A stretch of 64,000 nucleotides of DNA from Desulfovibrio sp. Huiquan2017 (GTDB taxonomy: Bacteria > Desulfobacterota > Desulfovibrionia > Desulfovibrionales > Desulfovibrionaceae): positions 62,001-126,000 of the forward strand of contig NZ_JAFMPN010000010.1 in the NCBI RefSeq assembly GCF_017351175.1, read 5' to 3'. The notes under the pieces were generated by a model. It searched no databases. It was not told the origin of the DNA and worked only from the letters and a program-made list of their open reading frames with translations. How positions within the stretch are numbered: the first letter of the stretch is position 1; each line of letters starts with the position of its first letter. This document shows, piece after piece, positions 1-7,060 of the stretch. The translations under genes and the position numbers were made by a program.

Positions 1-210
1 ATCACCCGCAACGCCAAGGCGCGTCTGCTGCGCGACGGCGTGGTCATCTACACCGGCCAGGTCGCGTCCCTGCGCCGCGAAAAGGACGACGTCCGCGAAG
101 TGGCCAAGGGCTACGAATGCGGCATCGGCCTGGAGAAGTTCAACGACGTCAAGGTCGGCGATTCCATTGAAGTCTTCGAGACCAAGGAAGTCGCCCGCAC
201 CATCGACTAG
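1..210 (+). CDS. infB: translation initiation factor IF-2, C-terminal end (partial)
   Basis: The window opens inside this gene, and only the last 69 residues and the stop codon are visible. They match the C-terminal beta-barrel (domain IV) of IF-2, which binds the formylmethionyl end of the initiator tRNA. The visible features are the [18 protein letters not shown] stretch, the [19 protein letters not shown] stretch and a typical acidic ending. The GTPase domain lies outside the window. It is followed by DUF503, rbfA, an nrnA-like gene and truB, the order usual downstream of infB in many bacteria, which supports the call. No terminator is visible before the next gene, so it probably belongs to the same operon. 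Confidence 0.93.
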   Translation: MTRNAKARLLRDGVVIYTGQVASLRREKDDVREVAKGYECGIGLEKFNDVKVGDSIEVFETKEVARTID

Positions 211-282
211 CGCAACGGATCGAAAATCGCGGGCGGCTCATTGGACAATGGGCCGCCCGTGTTTATTTTTAAGGGGACCGGC

Positions 283-576
283 ATGATCATCGGCGTGCTC
301 CACCTCGAATTCAGGCTCCACGGCAACCGCTCCCTCAAGGGCAAACGCAAAGTATCCCTGAGCCTGAAGCAGAAGCTGCGAAACAAGTTCAATGTTTCCG
401 TTGCCGAAGTGGACGCCCTCGACGTACATGACAAGCTGGTCCTGGCCGTGGTGACCGCGGCCAATGAATCGACCCGAGTGGAGAGCACCCTGTCCAGGGC
501 CCTGGCCATGGTCGAGGCCATCTCCCCGGCGGAATTGACCCGCTGCAACACAGAAATTTTTTCGGATTCCGACTAG
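283..576 (+). CDS. DUF503 family protein (YlxP-like)
   Basis: A 97-residue protein of the DUF503 family, found next to infB and rbfA in many bacteria. The N-terminal MIIGVLHLEFRL strand and the following SLKGKRKVSLSLKQKLR segment are characteristic, and the NVSVAEVDALD strand follows. The function is not firmly known. The genomic position suggests a role in ribosome assembly or translation. I chose the ATG at 283 because AAGGGG lies 6 nt upstream and because family members begin at this point. An upstream TTG at 241 would add 14 residues without similarity. It ends 11 nt before rbfA and is likely cotranscribed. Confidence 0.85.
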   Translation: MIIGVLHLEFRLHGNRSLKGKRKVSLSLKQKLRNKFNVSVAEVDALDVHDKLVLAVVTAANESTRVESTLSRALAMVEAISPAELTRCNTEIFSDSD

Positions 577-587
577 AGGATACGGTT

Positions 588-929
588 ATGAAAGCTTCCA
601 CTTCCCGACGCGCCGTGCGCATGGGCGACCAGATCCTGCGCGAGGTCGGCACCCTCCTCGTGGAGGAGGCCGCGGACCCGCGCCTGAACCTCGTCACCCT
701 GTCCGGGGTTCGCATGAACTCCAACCTGCGCATCGCCGAGATCTTTTACACGGTGTCCGGCGACGCCGAGCACCGCAAGGAAGTCCAGGAAGGCCTGGAA
801 AAGGCTACCGGCTTCCTGCGTTCGCGGCTCGGGCGTATTCTCAAGCTGCAATACACCCCCGAACTGCGCTTCCAGTTCGACGAATTTCTTGAGGACGTGG
901 TCTATGGAAAGTCCCATCCGACGGATTAG
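588..929 (+). CDS. rbfA: 30S ribosome-binding factor RbfA
   Basis: A 113-residue RbfA, the cold-shock-associated factor that binds immature 30S subunits and helps process the 16S rRNA 5' end. It shows the KH-like core: RRAVRMGDQILREVGTLL at the N-terminus, then ADPRLNLVTLSGVRMNSNLR, then the AEIFYTVSGD strand and the LKLQYTPELRFQFDE segment. Length is normal for the family. An AGAGGA ribosome-binding site overlaps the end of the preceding gene. The last 26 nt overlap the start of the DHH phosphoesterase, suggesting translational coupling. Confidence 0.93.
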   Translation: MKASTSRRAVRMGDQILREVGTLLVEEAADPRLNLVTLSGVRMNSNLRIAEIFYTVSGDAEHRKEVQEGLEKATGFLRSRLGRILKLQYTPELRFQFDEFLEDVVYGKSHPTD

Positions 930-1872
930 CGAAATCATCGCGGGGCATGACGAATTCCTGATCGCCTCACACTATAGCCCAGACGGGGACGCCATCGGGT
1001 CCATCTGCGCCCTAGGCCACATCCTGGTCTCTCTGGGTAAAAGGGTCTCGCTGTACAACCCGTCTGGCATGCCCTCGCGCTACGCCTTCATCGGCCTGCC
1101 CGCCCCCATAAAGCGCGAGTTGCCCGCCGCCCTGCCCCCCTGGACCTTCGTCCTGGACTGCGGCAGCCGGGAGCGCATGGGGGAAGCACTGGCCACCCGC
1201 TCAAGCGAGACCGCGTTCGTCAACATCGACCACCACCTAGGCAACGACGAGTTCGGCGCAGTCAACTGGGTGGACGCGAAACAGCCCTCCGTGGGCAGCA
1301 TGGTCGCCCTGCTCGCCGATGCGCTCGACGTGCCTCTGACCGGTCCCCTGGCCGAGTGCATCTATTTGTCCGTGGCCACGGACACCGGTTTCTTCACCTA
1401 CGGCAACACCACTCCGGAATCCCTGGAGCTGGCCGCCGCGATGCTCCGCAACGGGCTCGACATAGCCCTCATGAACGAGCGCATCACCAAGCAGTGGTCC
1501 GAGAACCGCATGCGCCTCTGGACCGAAGCCATGGCCGCCATGGAGCTGTTCCTGGACAAACGCGTCAGCGCCACGGTGATCACCCGGGAAATGTTCGCGC
1601 GCACGGGTACGACCAACGCGGACACCGAGAACCTGATCAATTTCCTGCGGCGGTTGAAGACCGTTCGCGTGGCCGCCGTCCTGCGCGAGGAAGGTCCGGA
1701 CCTGTACAAGTTCAGCCTGCGCTCTTACGGCGACGACAACGTCCAGAAGGTAGCCGCCCGATTCGGCGGCGGCGGGCACAAAAACGCGGCGGGCGGGTCC
1801 ATCCAGGCTCCCCTGGCCGAAGCCAAGGCGCGGCTCATACAGGCCGTGGCCGACCAGTTGGAGATCGACTAG
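904..1872 (+). CDS. nrnA: DHH/DHHA1 family phosphoesterase, nanoRNase/pAp phosphatase-like
   Basis: A 322-residue bifunctional oligoribonuclease and pAp phosphatase-like protein of the DHH superfamily. It carries SHYSPDGDAIGS (metal-binding DxD) near residue 27, LDCGSRER, the diagnostic DHH triad in NIDHHLGND, and the glycine-rich FGGGGHKNAAGGS motif of the C-terminal DHHA1 domain. Members degrade 2-5 nt RNAs and recycle 3'-phosphoadenosine 5'-phosphate, which fits a sulfate-assimilating or sulfate-respiring cell. I chose the ATG at 904, which has GAGG upstream inside rbfA. A longer reading from 889 adds five residues. The gene abuts truB with no spacing. The nrnA symbol is by similarity only. 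Confidence 0.85.
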   Translation: MESPIRRISEIIAGHDEFLIASHYSPDGDAIGSICALGHILVSLGKRVSLYNPSGMPSRYAFIGLPAPIKRELPAALPPWTFVLDCGSRERMGEALATRSSETAFVNIDHHLGNDEFGAVNWVDAKQPSVGSMVALLADALDVPLTGPLAECIYLSVATDTGFFTYGNTTPESLELAAAMLRNGLDIALMNERITKQWSENRMRLWTEAMAAMELFLDKRVSATVITREMFARTGTTNADTENLINFLRRLKTVRVAAVLREEGPDLYKFSLRSYGDDNVQKVAARFGGGGHKNAAGGSIQAPLAEAKARLIQAVADQLEID

Positions 1873-2814
1873 ATGGGCCGACGACGCAACCAGCGCAGCC
1901 CGTTCCAGCTCGACGGCCTGCTGATCCTGAACAAACCTTCCGGGCCCACCTCGGCCGCCTGCCTGAACGACATCAAGCACCGCCTCAAGCAGTACAAGAT
2001 CGGCCACGGCGGCACCCTGGACCCCATGGCCGAAGGCGTGCTTCTGGTCCTGCTCGGCAACGGCACCAAGCTCGCGCCATACCTGACCGGCGGAACCAAG
2101 ACCTATTCCGGTACATTTCGTCTCGGAATAACCACCGATACGCTTGATATCCAAGGGGAAGTCCTCAAGGAAAGCCCGGTGGACGCCTCGCCCGACGATG
2201 TCGAACGCGAAATTTTATATTGGAAAGAGTTGACAGAGCAGGAGGTTCCTGCCTATTCGGCTGCCAAACACCAGGGCAAGCCGCTGTACGCCTTGGCTCG
2301 CGAGGGCCTGGAAACACCGGTCAAAATAAAGCCCATTGTTGTTTCTCATGTGGAAATGCTGGACGTGAATCCGCCCGAGGCGGCATTCAGGGTCAGTTGT
2401 TCCGCGGGCACCTACATACGATCCCTGGTCCACAGCTTGGGGACGCGAATGGGGTGCGGCGCGGCACTGACCAGCCTGGTCAGGGAAGCCAGCGAGCCGT
2501 TTCGGCTCGAACAGGCCTTTGACCTGGAGGACGTCCTGGAGCATCCGGAATTGTTTCCGGAACGGGTGATTCCGCTACGGGACACCCTGCCTCATTGGCC
2601 GAGGTTTCGGTTGACCGAACCGCTGGCCGGGCTCGTCATGAACGGGTCCTGGCTGCCGGTGGCCGACCAACCCGGCGCCCTGCTGGCGGGCAAACTCGGC
2701 GACCAGGCCATGCTGCTTGGTCCCGATGAAGCGCCCCTGGCATTGGTGGAGGCCAAGCTTCAAGACGGCAAGCCCCGATGGGCCATTCTCCGGGGACTCT
2801 GGAACCGGGACTGA
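1873..2814 (+). CDS. truB: tRNA pseudouridine(55) synthase TruB
   Basis: A 313-residue TruB that converts U55 to pseudouridine in the T-loop of tRNA. The catalytic motif GHGGTLDPMAEGVL places the nucleophilic aspartate at about residue 50. The KTYSGTFRLGITTDT strand, the PAYSAAKHQGKPLYALAR segment and the RVSCSAGTYIRSLVHSLG motif are all present. The C-terminal extension is PUA-like. The start codon follows the stop of the preceding gene immediately, so translation is probably coupled. It is followed after 63 nt by rpsO, the common truB-rpsO-pnp order. Confidence 0.95.
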   Translation: MGRRRNQRSPFQLDGLLILNKPSGPTSAACLNDIKHRLKQYKIGHGGTLDPMAEGVLLVLLGNGTKLAPYLTGGTKTYSGTFRLGITTDTLDIQGEVLKESPVDASPDDVEREILYWKELTEQEVPAYSAAKHQGKPLYALAREGLETPVKIKPIVVSHVEMLDVNPPEAAFRVSCSAGTYIRSLVHSLGTRMGCGAALTSLVREASEPFRLEQAFDLEDVLEHPELFPERVIPLRDTLPHWPRFRLTEPLAGLVMNGSWLPVADQPGALLAGKLGDQAMLLGPDEAPLALVEAKLQDGKPRWAILRGLWNRD

Positions 2815-2877
2815 ACCGCCGAGACAACACGTCCGGCAAAACGATACAAGCAACATCCAACTTAGGAGGATATCGCT

Positions 2878-3147
2878 GTGGTCATGACTGCTGAAGAAAA
2901 ACAGAAGATCATCGACGAGTACAAGACCTGTGAAGGCGACACCGGGTCCCCCGAGGTCCAGGTCGCGCTGTTGACCGCGCGCATCACCTACCTGGCCGAG
3001 CACTTCAAGACCCATAAGAAGGACCACCACTCCCGCACCGGCCTGCTGAAGCTGGTCGGCCAGCGCAGGAAACTGCTCAAGTACCTGCAAAACAAGGACA
3101 TCCAGCGCTACCGCGACCTCATCGGCCGCCTTGGTCTGCGCAAGTAG
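2878..3147 (+). CDS. rpsO: 30S ribosomal protein S15
   Basis: An 89-residue S15, which binds the central domain of 16S rRNA during 30S assembly. The sequence [14 protein letters not shown], the [17 protein letters not shown] segment and the [19 protein letters not shown] segment are standard. A GTG start at 2878 lies 7 nt after a strong AGGAGGA and gives the usual 89-residue length. An ATG at 2884 is the alternative but has longer spacing. It lies between truB and pnp. A stem-loop follows the gene. Confidence 0.95.
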   Translation: MVMTAEEKQKIIDEYKTCEGDTGSPEVQVALLTARITYLAEHFKTHKKDHHSRTGLLKLVGQRRKLLKYLQNKDIQRYRDLIGRLGLRK

Positions 3148-3168
3148 TTCTTTGAAGAATTGATGTTC

Positions 3169-3190
3169 GGGGGAGGGTAACACCTCCCCC
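3169..3190 (+). promoter_or_regulatory. stem-loop between rpsO and pnp
   Basis: GGGGGAGG and CCTCCCCC form a perfect 8-bp stem around a 6-nt loop, 21 nt after the rpsO stop. No T-run follows, so it is not a clear intrinsic terminator. It may protect the rpsO mRNA end or act as a processing site ahead of pnp. In Escherichia coli the rpsO-pnp junction is an RNase III processing and PNPase autoregulation site. Whether that applies here is inference. Confidence 0.5.
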
Positions 3191-3402
3191 GTCACGTACG
3201 TCACTTTCTGCGTCGGAGCCGTCTTTTCAGACCCCGCTCCGAATCCTCACGCACAGTTTAGTTGGCTGCGGAAGGCGTTTTTGGGACCGACGGGTTCCAT
3301 TGCCCCAAAAGCTCCTCCCCAAGCCGGCTAACCCCACCCGAGGGATAATCGCAGAAAGTGATTCACCCTTATTGCCTTGCCCCGCAAGGCAGGAGAATCT
3401 CT

Positions 3403-5634
3403 ATGACGATGATTCCTTTCAGCGCCACCAGCGTAACAGCCAAGGTCGGCGATCTCGACATCACCATTGAAACCGGGAAATACGCCCGCCAGGCCTCGGG
3501 CGCCGTGACCATTTCGTCCGGCGACACCACCGTGCTGGTCACGGCCGTGACCCAGCCCCTGGCCGAAGACCGGGGCTTCTTCCCCCTGACCTGCAACTAT
3601 CAAGAAATGGCCTACGCCGCCGGCCGCGTGCCGGGCAACTACTTCCGCCGCGAAGTGGGCCGTCCGTCCGAGCGCGAGACCCTGGTCTCCCGGCTCATCG
3701 ACCGTCCCATCCGGCCCCTGTTCGCCAAGGGCTTCTCCGATGAGGTCCAGATCATCGCCACGGTCCTGTCCGCCGACAAGCACGTCAATCCGGACGTCCT
3801 GGCCCTGACCGGCGCTTCCGCCGCCTGCCACATCTCCAAGATGCCCTTCCTCGGCCCCATCGTCGGCGCCCGCGTGGGCTACGTGGACGGCCAGTTCGTC
3901 CTCTACCCCTCCTATAAGGGCATTGAGGAGCGCTCCTCCCTGAACCTGATCTTCGCGGCCACCCGCGACGCCATGGTCATGGTTGAAGGCGGCGGCGACT
4001 TCGTCTCCGAAGATCTGGTGGCCGACGCCCTGGCCTGGGGCCACGAGCAGGTCCGTCCGCTTTTCGATATCCAGGACGAGCTGCGCGAAAAGGTCGGCGT
4101 GCCCAAGATCGAGGTCACCCCGCCTCATCACGACGAGGAAGTGGCCGAATACCTGGGCGAGCTCCTCACCGACGACCTCAAGAAGGCCCTGACGACCCCC
4201 GAGAAGATGGTCCGCTACGCCGCCAAGGACGCCGCCAAGAAAAAGGCCAAGGAAGCCGTGGCCGAGAAGTTCCCCGACGATCCGGCCAAGCTGGCCGCCG
4301 TGGACGATGTCGTCGGCGACATGACCAAGAAAATCGTGCGTGAGCGCATCGTCAAGGAAGGACTGCGCATCGACGGCCGCGACACCTCGACCGTCCGCCC
4401 GCTGTCCATCGAAGTCGGCGTGCTCCAGCAGACCCACGGTTCCGCCCTGTTCCGTCGCGGCGAGACCTGCTCCCTGGCCACCGCCACCCTGGGCTCCACC
4501 CGGGACGAGCAGCGCTACGACTCCTTGCTCGGCGACGCCACCAAACGGTTCATGCTGCACTACAATTTCCCGCCCTACTGCGTCGGTGAAGCCCGCATGC
4601 TGCGCGGCCCCTCCCGCCGCGAGGTCGGTCACGGCGCTCTGGCCGAACGGGCTCTGACCCCGGTCATCCCCAATCCGGAGACCTTCCCGTTCACCATCCG
4701 CGTGGTCTCCGAGATCATGGAGTCCAACGGCTCCTCGTCCATGGCCAGCGTATGCGGCGCGACCCTGTCCCTGATGGATGCGGGCGTGCCCATCTCCGCC
4801 CCCGTGGCCGGTATCGCCATGGGCCTGTGCAAGGAAGGCGACCAGTACTTCGTTCTGACCGACATTCTCGGCGACGAGGACGCGCTGGGCGACATGGACT
4901 TCAAGGTCGCGGGTACCCGCGACGGCATCACCGCCATCCAGATGGACATCAAGATCGCGGGCATCCCGCAAGAGGTCCTCAAGAAGGCGTTGCAGCAGGC
5001 CAAGGAAGCACGCACCCACATCCTCGACCACATGACCGAGGTACTGGAAACCCCGCGCTCCGAACTGTCCACTCTGGCACCGCAGATGGACGTGGTCTAC
5101 ATTGATCCCGAGAAGATCCGTTCCGTCATCGGACCCGGCGGCAAGAACATCAAGGCCATCACCGCTGAGACCGAAGCGGACATCGACATCGAGGATTCCG
5201 GCAAGATTTCCATCTTCGCCCCGACCCTGGCGTCCATGGAAAAGGCCAAGGAAATGGTCCTCTACTACGACCAGAAGCCCGAACCCGGCAAGAACTACAA
5301 GGGCGTGGTGCGCAAGATTCTCGAAGTCGGTGCGCTGGTCGAGATCCTGCCCGGCCAGGAAGGTATGCTGCACATATCCCAGCTCGACTTCGACCGTGTG
5401 GAGCGTGTGGAAGACGTGGTCCAGCTCGGCCAGGAAGTCATGGTCAAGTGCATCTCGCTGGAGCCCGGTGGACGCATCCGCCTGTCCCGCAAGGCATGGC
5501 TCATGGAAGAAGCCGGCCAGGAAGTCAACCTGGACGAATTCAAGCGCCCTGCTCCGCGCGGCGGCGACCGTGACCGCGGCGGACGCCGCGACAGCCGCGA
5601 CAGCCGTGGCGGACGCGGACGCGACCGTCGCTAA
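3403..5634 (+). CDS. pnp: polyribonucleotide nucleotidyltransferase (PNPase)
   Basis: A 743-residue PNPase, the phosphorolytic 3'-5' exoribonuclease of RNA decay. The order is: first RNase PH domain, an all-helical region near residues 240-310, second RNase PH domain (IDGRDTSTVRPLSIEVG, then the phosphate-site FRRGETCSLATATLGS), a KH domain (IRSVIGPGGKNIKAITAET) and an S1 domain (VEILPGQEGMLHISQL). The last 25 or so residues are a basic tail of RGG, DRD and SRD repeats, unusual in composition and probably RNA-binding. I chose the ATG at 403 of this kilobase block (3403), preceded by AGGAGA. An upstream GTG at 3358 would add 15 unrelated residues. A strong terminator follows. Confidence 0.96.
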   Translation: MTMIPFSATSVTAKVGDLDITIETGKYARQASGAVTISSGDTTVLVTAVTQPLAEDRGFFPLTCNYQEMAYAAGRVPGNYFRREVGRPSERETLVSRLIDRPIRPLFAKGFSDEVQIIATVLSADKHVNPDVLALTGASAACHISKMPFLGPIVGARVGYVDGQFVLYPSYKGIEERSSLNLIFAATRDAMVMVEGGGDFVSEDLVADALAWGHEQVRPLFDIQDELREKVGVPKIEVTPPHHDEEVAEYLGELLTDDLKKALTTPEKMVRYAAKDAAKKKAKEAVAEKFPDDPAKLAAVDDVVGDMTKKIVRERIVKEGLRIDGRDTSTVRPLSIEVGVLQQTHGSALFRRGETCSLATATLGSTRDEQRYDSLLGDATKRFMLHYNFPPYCVGEARMLRGPSRREVGHGALAERALTPVIPNPETFPFTIRVVSEIMESNGSSSMASVCGATLSLMDAGVPISAPVAGIAMGLCKEGDQYFVLTDILGDEDALGDMDFKVAGTRDGITAIQMDIKIAGIPQEVLKKALQQAKEARTHILDHMTEVLETPRSELSTLAPQMDVVYIDPEKIRSVIGPGGKNIKAITAETEADIDIEDSGKISIFAPTLASMEKAKEMVLYYDQKPEPGKNYKGVVRKILEVGALVEILPGQEGMLHISQLDFDRVERVEDVVQLGQEVMVKCISLEPGGRIRLSRKAWLMEEAGQEVNLDEFKRPAPRGGDRDRGGRRDSRDSRGGRGRDRR

Positions 5635-5653
5635 GCCCATCCCAATGTAACTG

Positions 5654-5692
5654 AAACGCCCTGTCCGGCTACCGCCGGACAGGGCGTTTTTC
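5654..5692 (+). terminator. intrinsic terminator after pnp
   Basis: A 15-nt arm AAACGCCCTGTCCGG and its exact complement enclose a short loop, followed by a T-run. It lies about 20 nt after the pnp stop and should end the infB-rpsO-pnp transcript. Confidence 0.9.
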
Positions 5693-5822
5693 TTGCCGCC
5701 GCCAACCGAAAGGCCTCCTTCGAGAACGTTCCTGCCCTTCCTGCACCGCCGTTCTCATCGTTTCGCGGGGGTTGTGGGCGTATGGCCAGGGTGATATCTT
5801 GAGCAGTGAATGGGAGAAAGCG

Positions 5823-6035
5823 ATGAGTAAAATCGTCATTTATGGCAAATCGACATGCCCGCACACCAAGCGGGCCCTGGCCGCCCATCCGGAGGCGCGC
5901 TTCGTGGACATCCTGGCCTCGGAAGCCAACATGGAAGAGATGCTCAGGCTCTCCGGCGGACAGCGACGCATCCCGGTCATCGTCGAAGAGGGCAAGGCCT
6001 GCGTGGGCTTCAAGCGAGGCTCCTGACACGTCTGA
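5823..6035 (+). CDS. glutaredoxin-like UXX-star selenoprotein (UGA at 6024 read as selenocysteine)
   Basis: A tiny thioredoxin-fold protein with IVIYGKSTCPHTKRAL (Cys12 in a CPHT site), a VDILASEANMEEMLRLSGG helix and RRIPVIVEEGKACVGFKRGS. Conventional reading stops at the TGA at 6024, giving 67 residues. The frame continues TGA-CAC-GTC-TGA, which gives a Sec-His-Val-stop ending. This matches the ending that names the Uxx-star glutaredoxin-like selenoprotein family, as I recall it. A 17-nt stem-loop with a GGU loop begins 10 nt after the first TGA, the spacing expected of a bacterial SECIS. The start is ATG 5823 with GGGAGAAAG upstream. The gene is monocistronic, between two terminators. The exact redox role is unknown. 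If UGA is not recoded, the CDS ends at 6026. Confidence 0.75.
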
Positions 6036-6053
6036 TCCCGGCAGGTTGCCGGG
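6024..6053 (+). promoter_or_regulatory. predicted bacterial SECIS element
   Basis: UGA 6024-6026 is followed after 10 nt by a 7-bp stem, CCCGGCA (6037-6043) with TGCCGGG (6047-6053), closed by the loop GGT. The apical GCAGGUUGC closely resembles the upper part of the E. coli fdhF SECIS (GCAGGUCUGC), whose GGU loop is read by SelB. The element extends past the second stop codon, as expected when Sec lies two codons from the end. I did not fold it by software. Confidence 0.7.
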
Positions 6054-6060
6054 CCGCGAA

Positions 6061-6088
6061 AAAAGGCCATCCATCCGGATGGCCTTTT
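6061..6088. terminator. bidirectional intrinsic terminator
   Basis: AAAAGGCCATCC and GGATGGCCTTTT form a 12-bp stem with a 4-nt loop, flanked by A and T runs on both sides. It separates the rightward selenoprotein gene from the leftward Memo gene and can serve both. Confidence 0.85.
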
Positions 6089-6122
6089 GCTTCGCCCTGC
6101 CCGGCGGGCATGGACCGGCCGG

Positions 6123-6932
6123 TTAGCGGACCAGCACTCCCGCGTAGCCCACCACCTGCTCAAAATCGCCGGAGGCCTCGCCCGAGGTGGCGTAGGCAAC
6201 CAGTTCGGCGTGGGTCGCGCCGAGTTCCCTGGCCGCATACAGCCCAGCGGTCATGGGCAGGACCCCGCACATGGTGATGCCCTGGGAGCGCACGGTCTCG
6301 TAGAGCTTGGCCGGTTCCAGCGTCATCACCGGCTCCAGGGCCATACCGTCCATCTTCCGGGCATTTTCGTGGGATATGTAGTGGCTCATGTCCGAGCTGA
6401 CCACCAAGGACACGGGTTCGGGGAAATCCGCCAGCACCTTGCCCATGGCCCGTCCCACCCGTTCCAGGGACTCCAGGCCGGGCAAGGAGACGCAGACGGG
6501 CACAATGGTCGTGTCCGGGTTGAGTCGATGCAGAAACGGCAAGACCACCTCCAGGGAATGCTCGCCCATATGCGCGGCCGTGTCCGCCTTGATGCCCGGA
6601 TCGGCGGCCAGCAGCGCTTCGGCCAGCGCGGTGTTCACGGCCAGAGAGCCGCCGGGGACAAGCCAAGCCCCGTCAGGCCATAGGGCGAACCGTTCGCCCC
6701 GCCCCGTATGGTTGGGGCCGAGCAACACCACGATGGACGCGAGATTGGCCGCGCCCAAGGTGCGGCCGCAGACCTCCCCGGAAAAAACGTACCCGGCATG
6801 GGGGACCATAGCCAGCAGAGTCGGTTCTTGCTGCCGCTTCCCGGCCAAGCTGAGAAAACCGTCCACCACGGCGTGCAACCTATCAGGACGCGCATCGTAA
6901 AACCGTCCGGCAACGATGGGATGTCTATCCAT
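6123..6932 (-). CDS. AmmeMemoRadiSam system protein B (Memo family)
   Basis: A 269-residue Memo-like protein related to class III extradiol dioxygenases. Typical landmarks are MDRHPIVAGRFYDA at the start, VPHAGYVFSG, LLGPNHTGRG, MGEHSLEVVLPFL, VVSSDMSHYIS and TSGEASGD near the end. The histidines in HAGY, GPNH and GEHS are those expected to line the metal pocket. In prokaryotes this protein usually occurs with an AMMECR1 protein and a radical SAM enzyme. Neither is adjacent here. I chose the ATG at 6932, which has GGAGAGG upstream. A start at 6971 would add 13 unrelated residues. It ends against the bidirectional terminator. Confidence 0.9.
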   Translation of the reverse strand: MDRHPIVAGRFYDARPDRLHAVVDGFLSLAGKRQQEPTLLAMVPHAGYVFSGEVCGRTLGAANLASIVVLLGPNHTGRGERFALWPDGAWLVPGGSLAVNTALAEALLAADPGIKADTAAHMGEHSLEVVLPFLHRLNPDTTIVPVCVSLPGLESLERVGRAMGKVLADFPEPVSLVVSSDMSHYISHENARKMDGMALEPVMTLEPAKLYETVRSQGITMCGVLPMTAGLYAARELGATHAELVAYATSGEASGDFEQVVGYAGVLVR

Positions 6933-7060
6933 ATTGTCACCTCTCCAAACAAATGTTGCAGAATTCCACACCCCCCGTTTAGCACACTATCGGGCACAAC
7001 CAAACCCGCAAGACGGAAAAAAAGCGGAGGAAACGGACCATACAGGAAAGGGCCGAAACC

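Noticed and set aside
3328-5640. Long open frame antisense to pnp (770 codons)
   Set aside because: High GC with strong codon bias opens the complementary frame. The translated product is low-complexity, with no recognised domain, and pnp on the plus strand is unmistakable.
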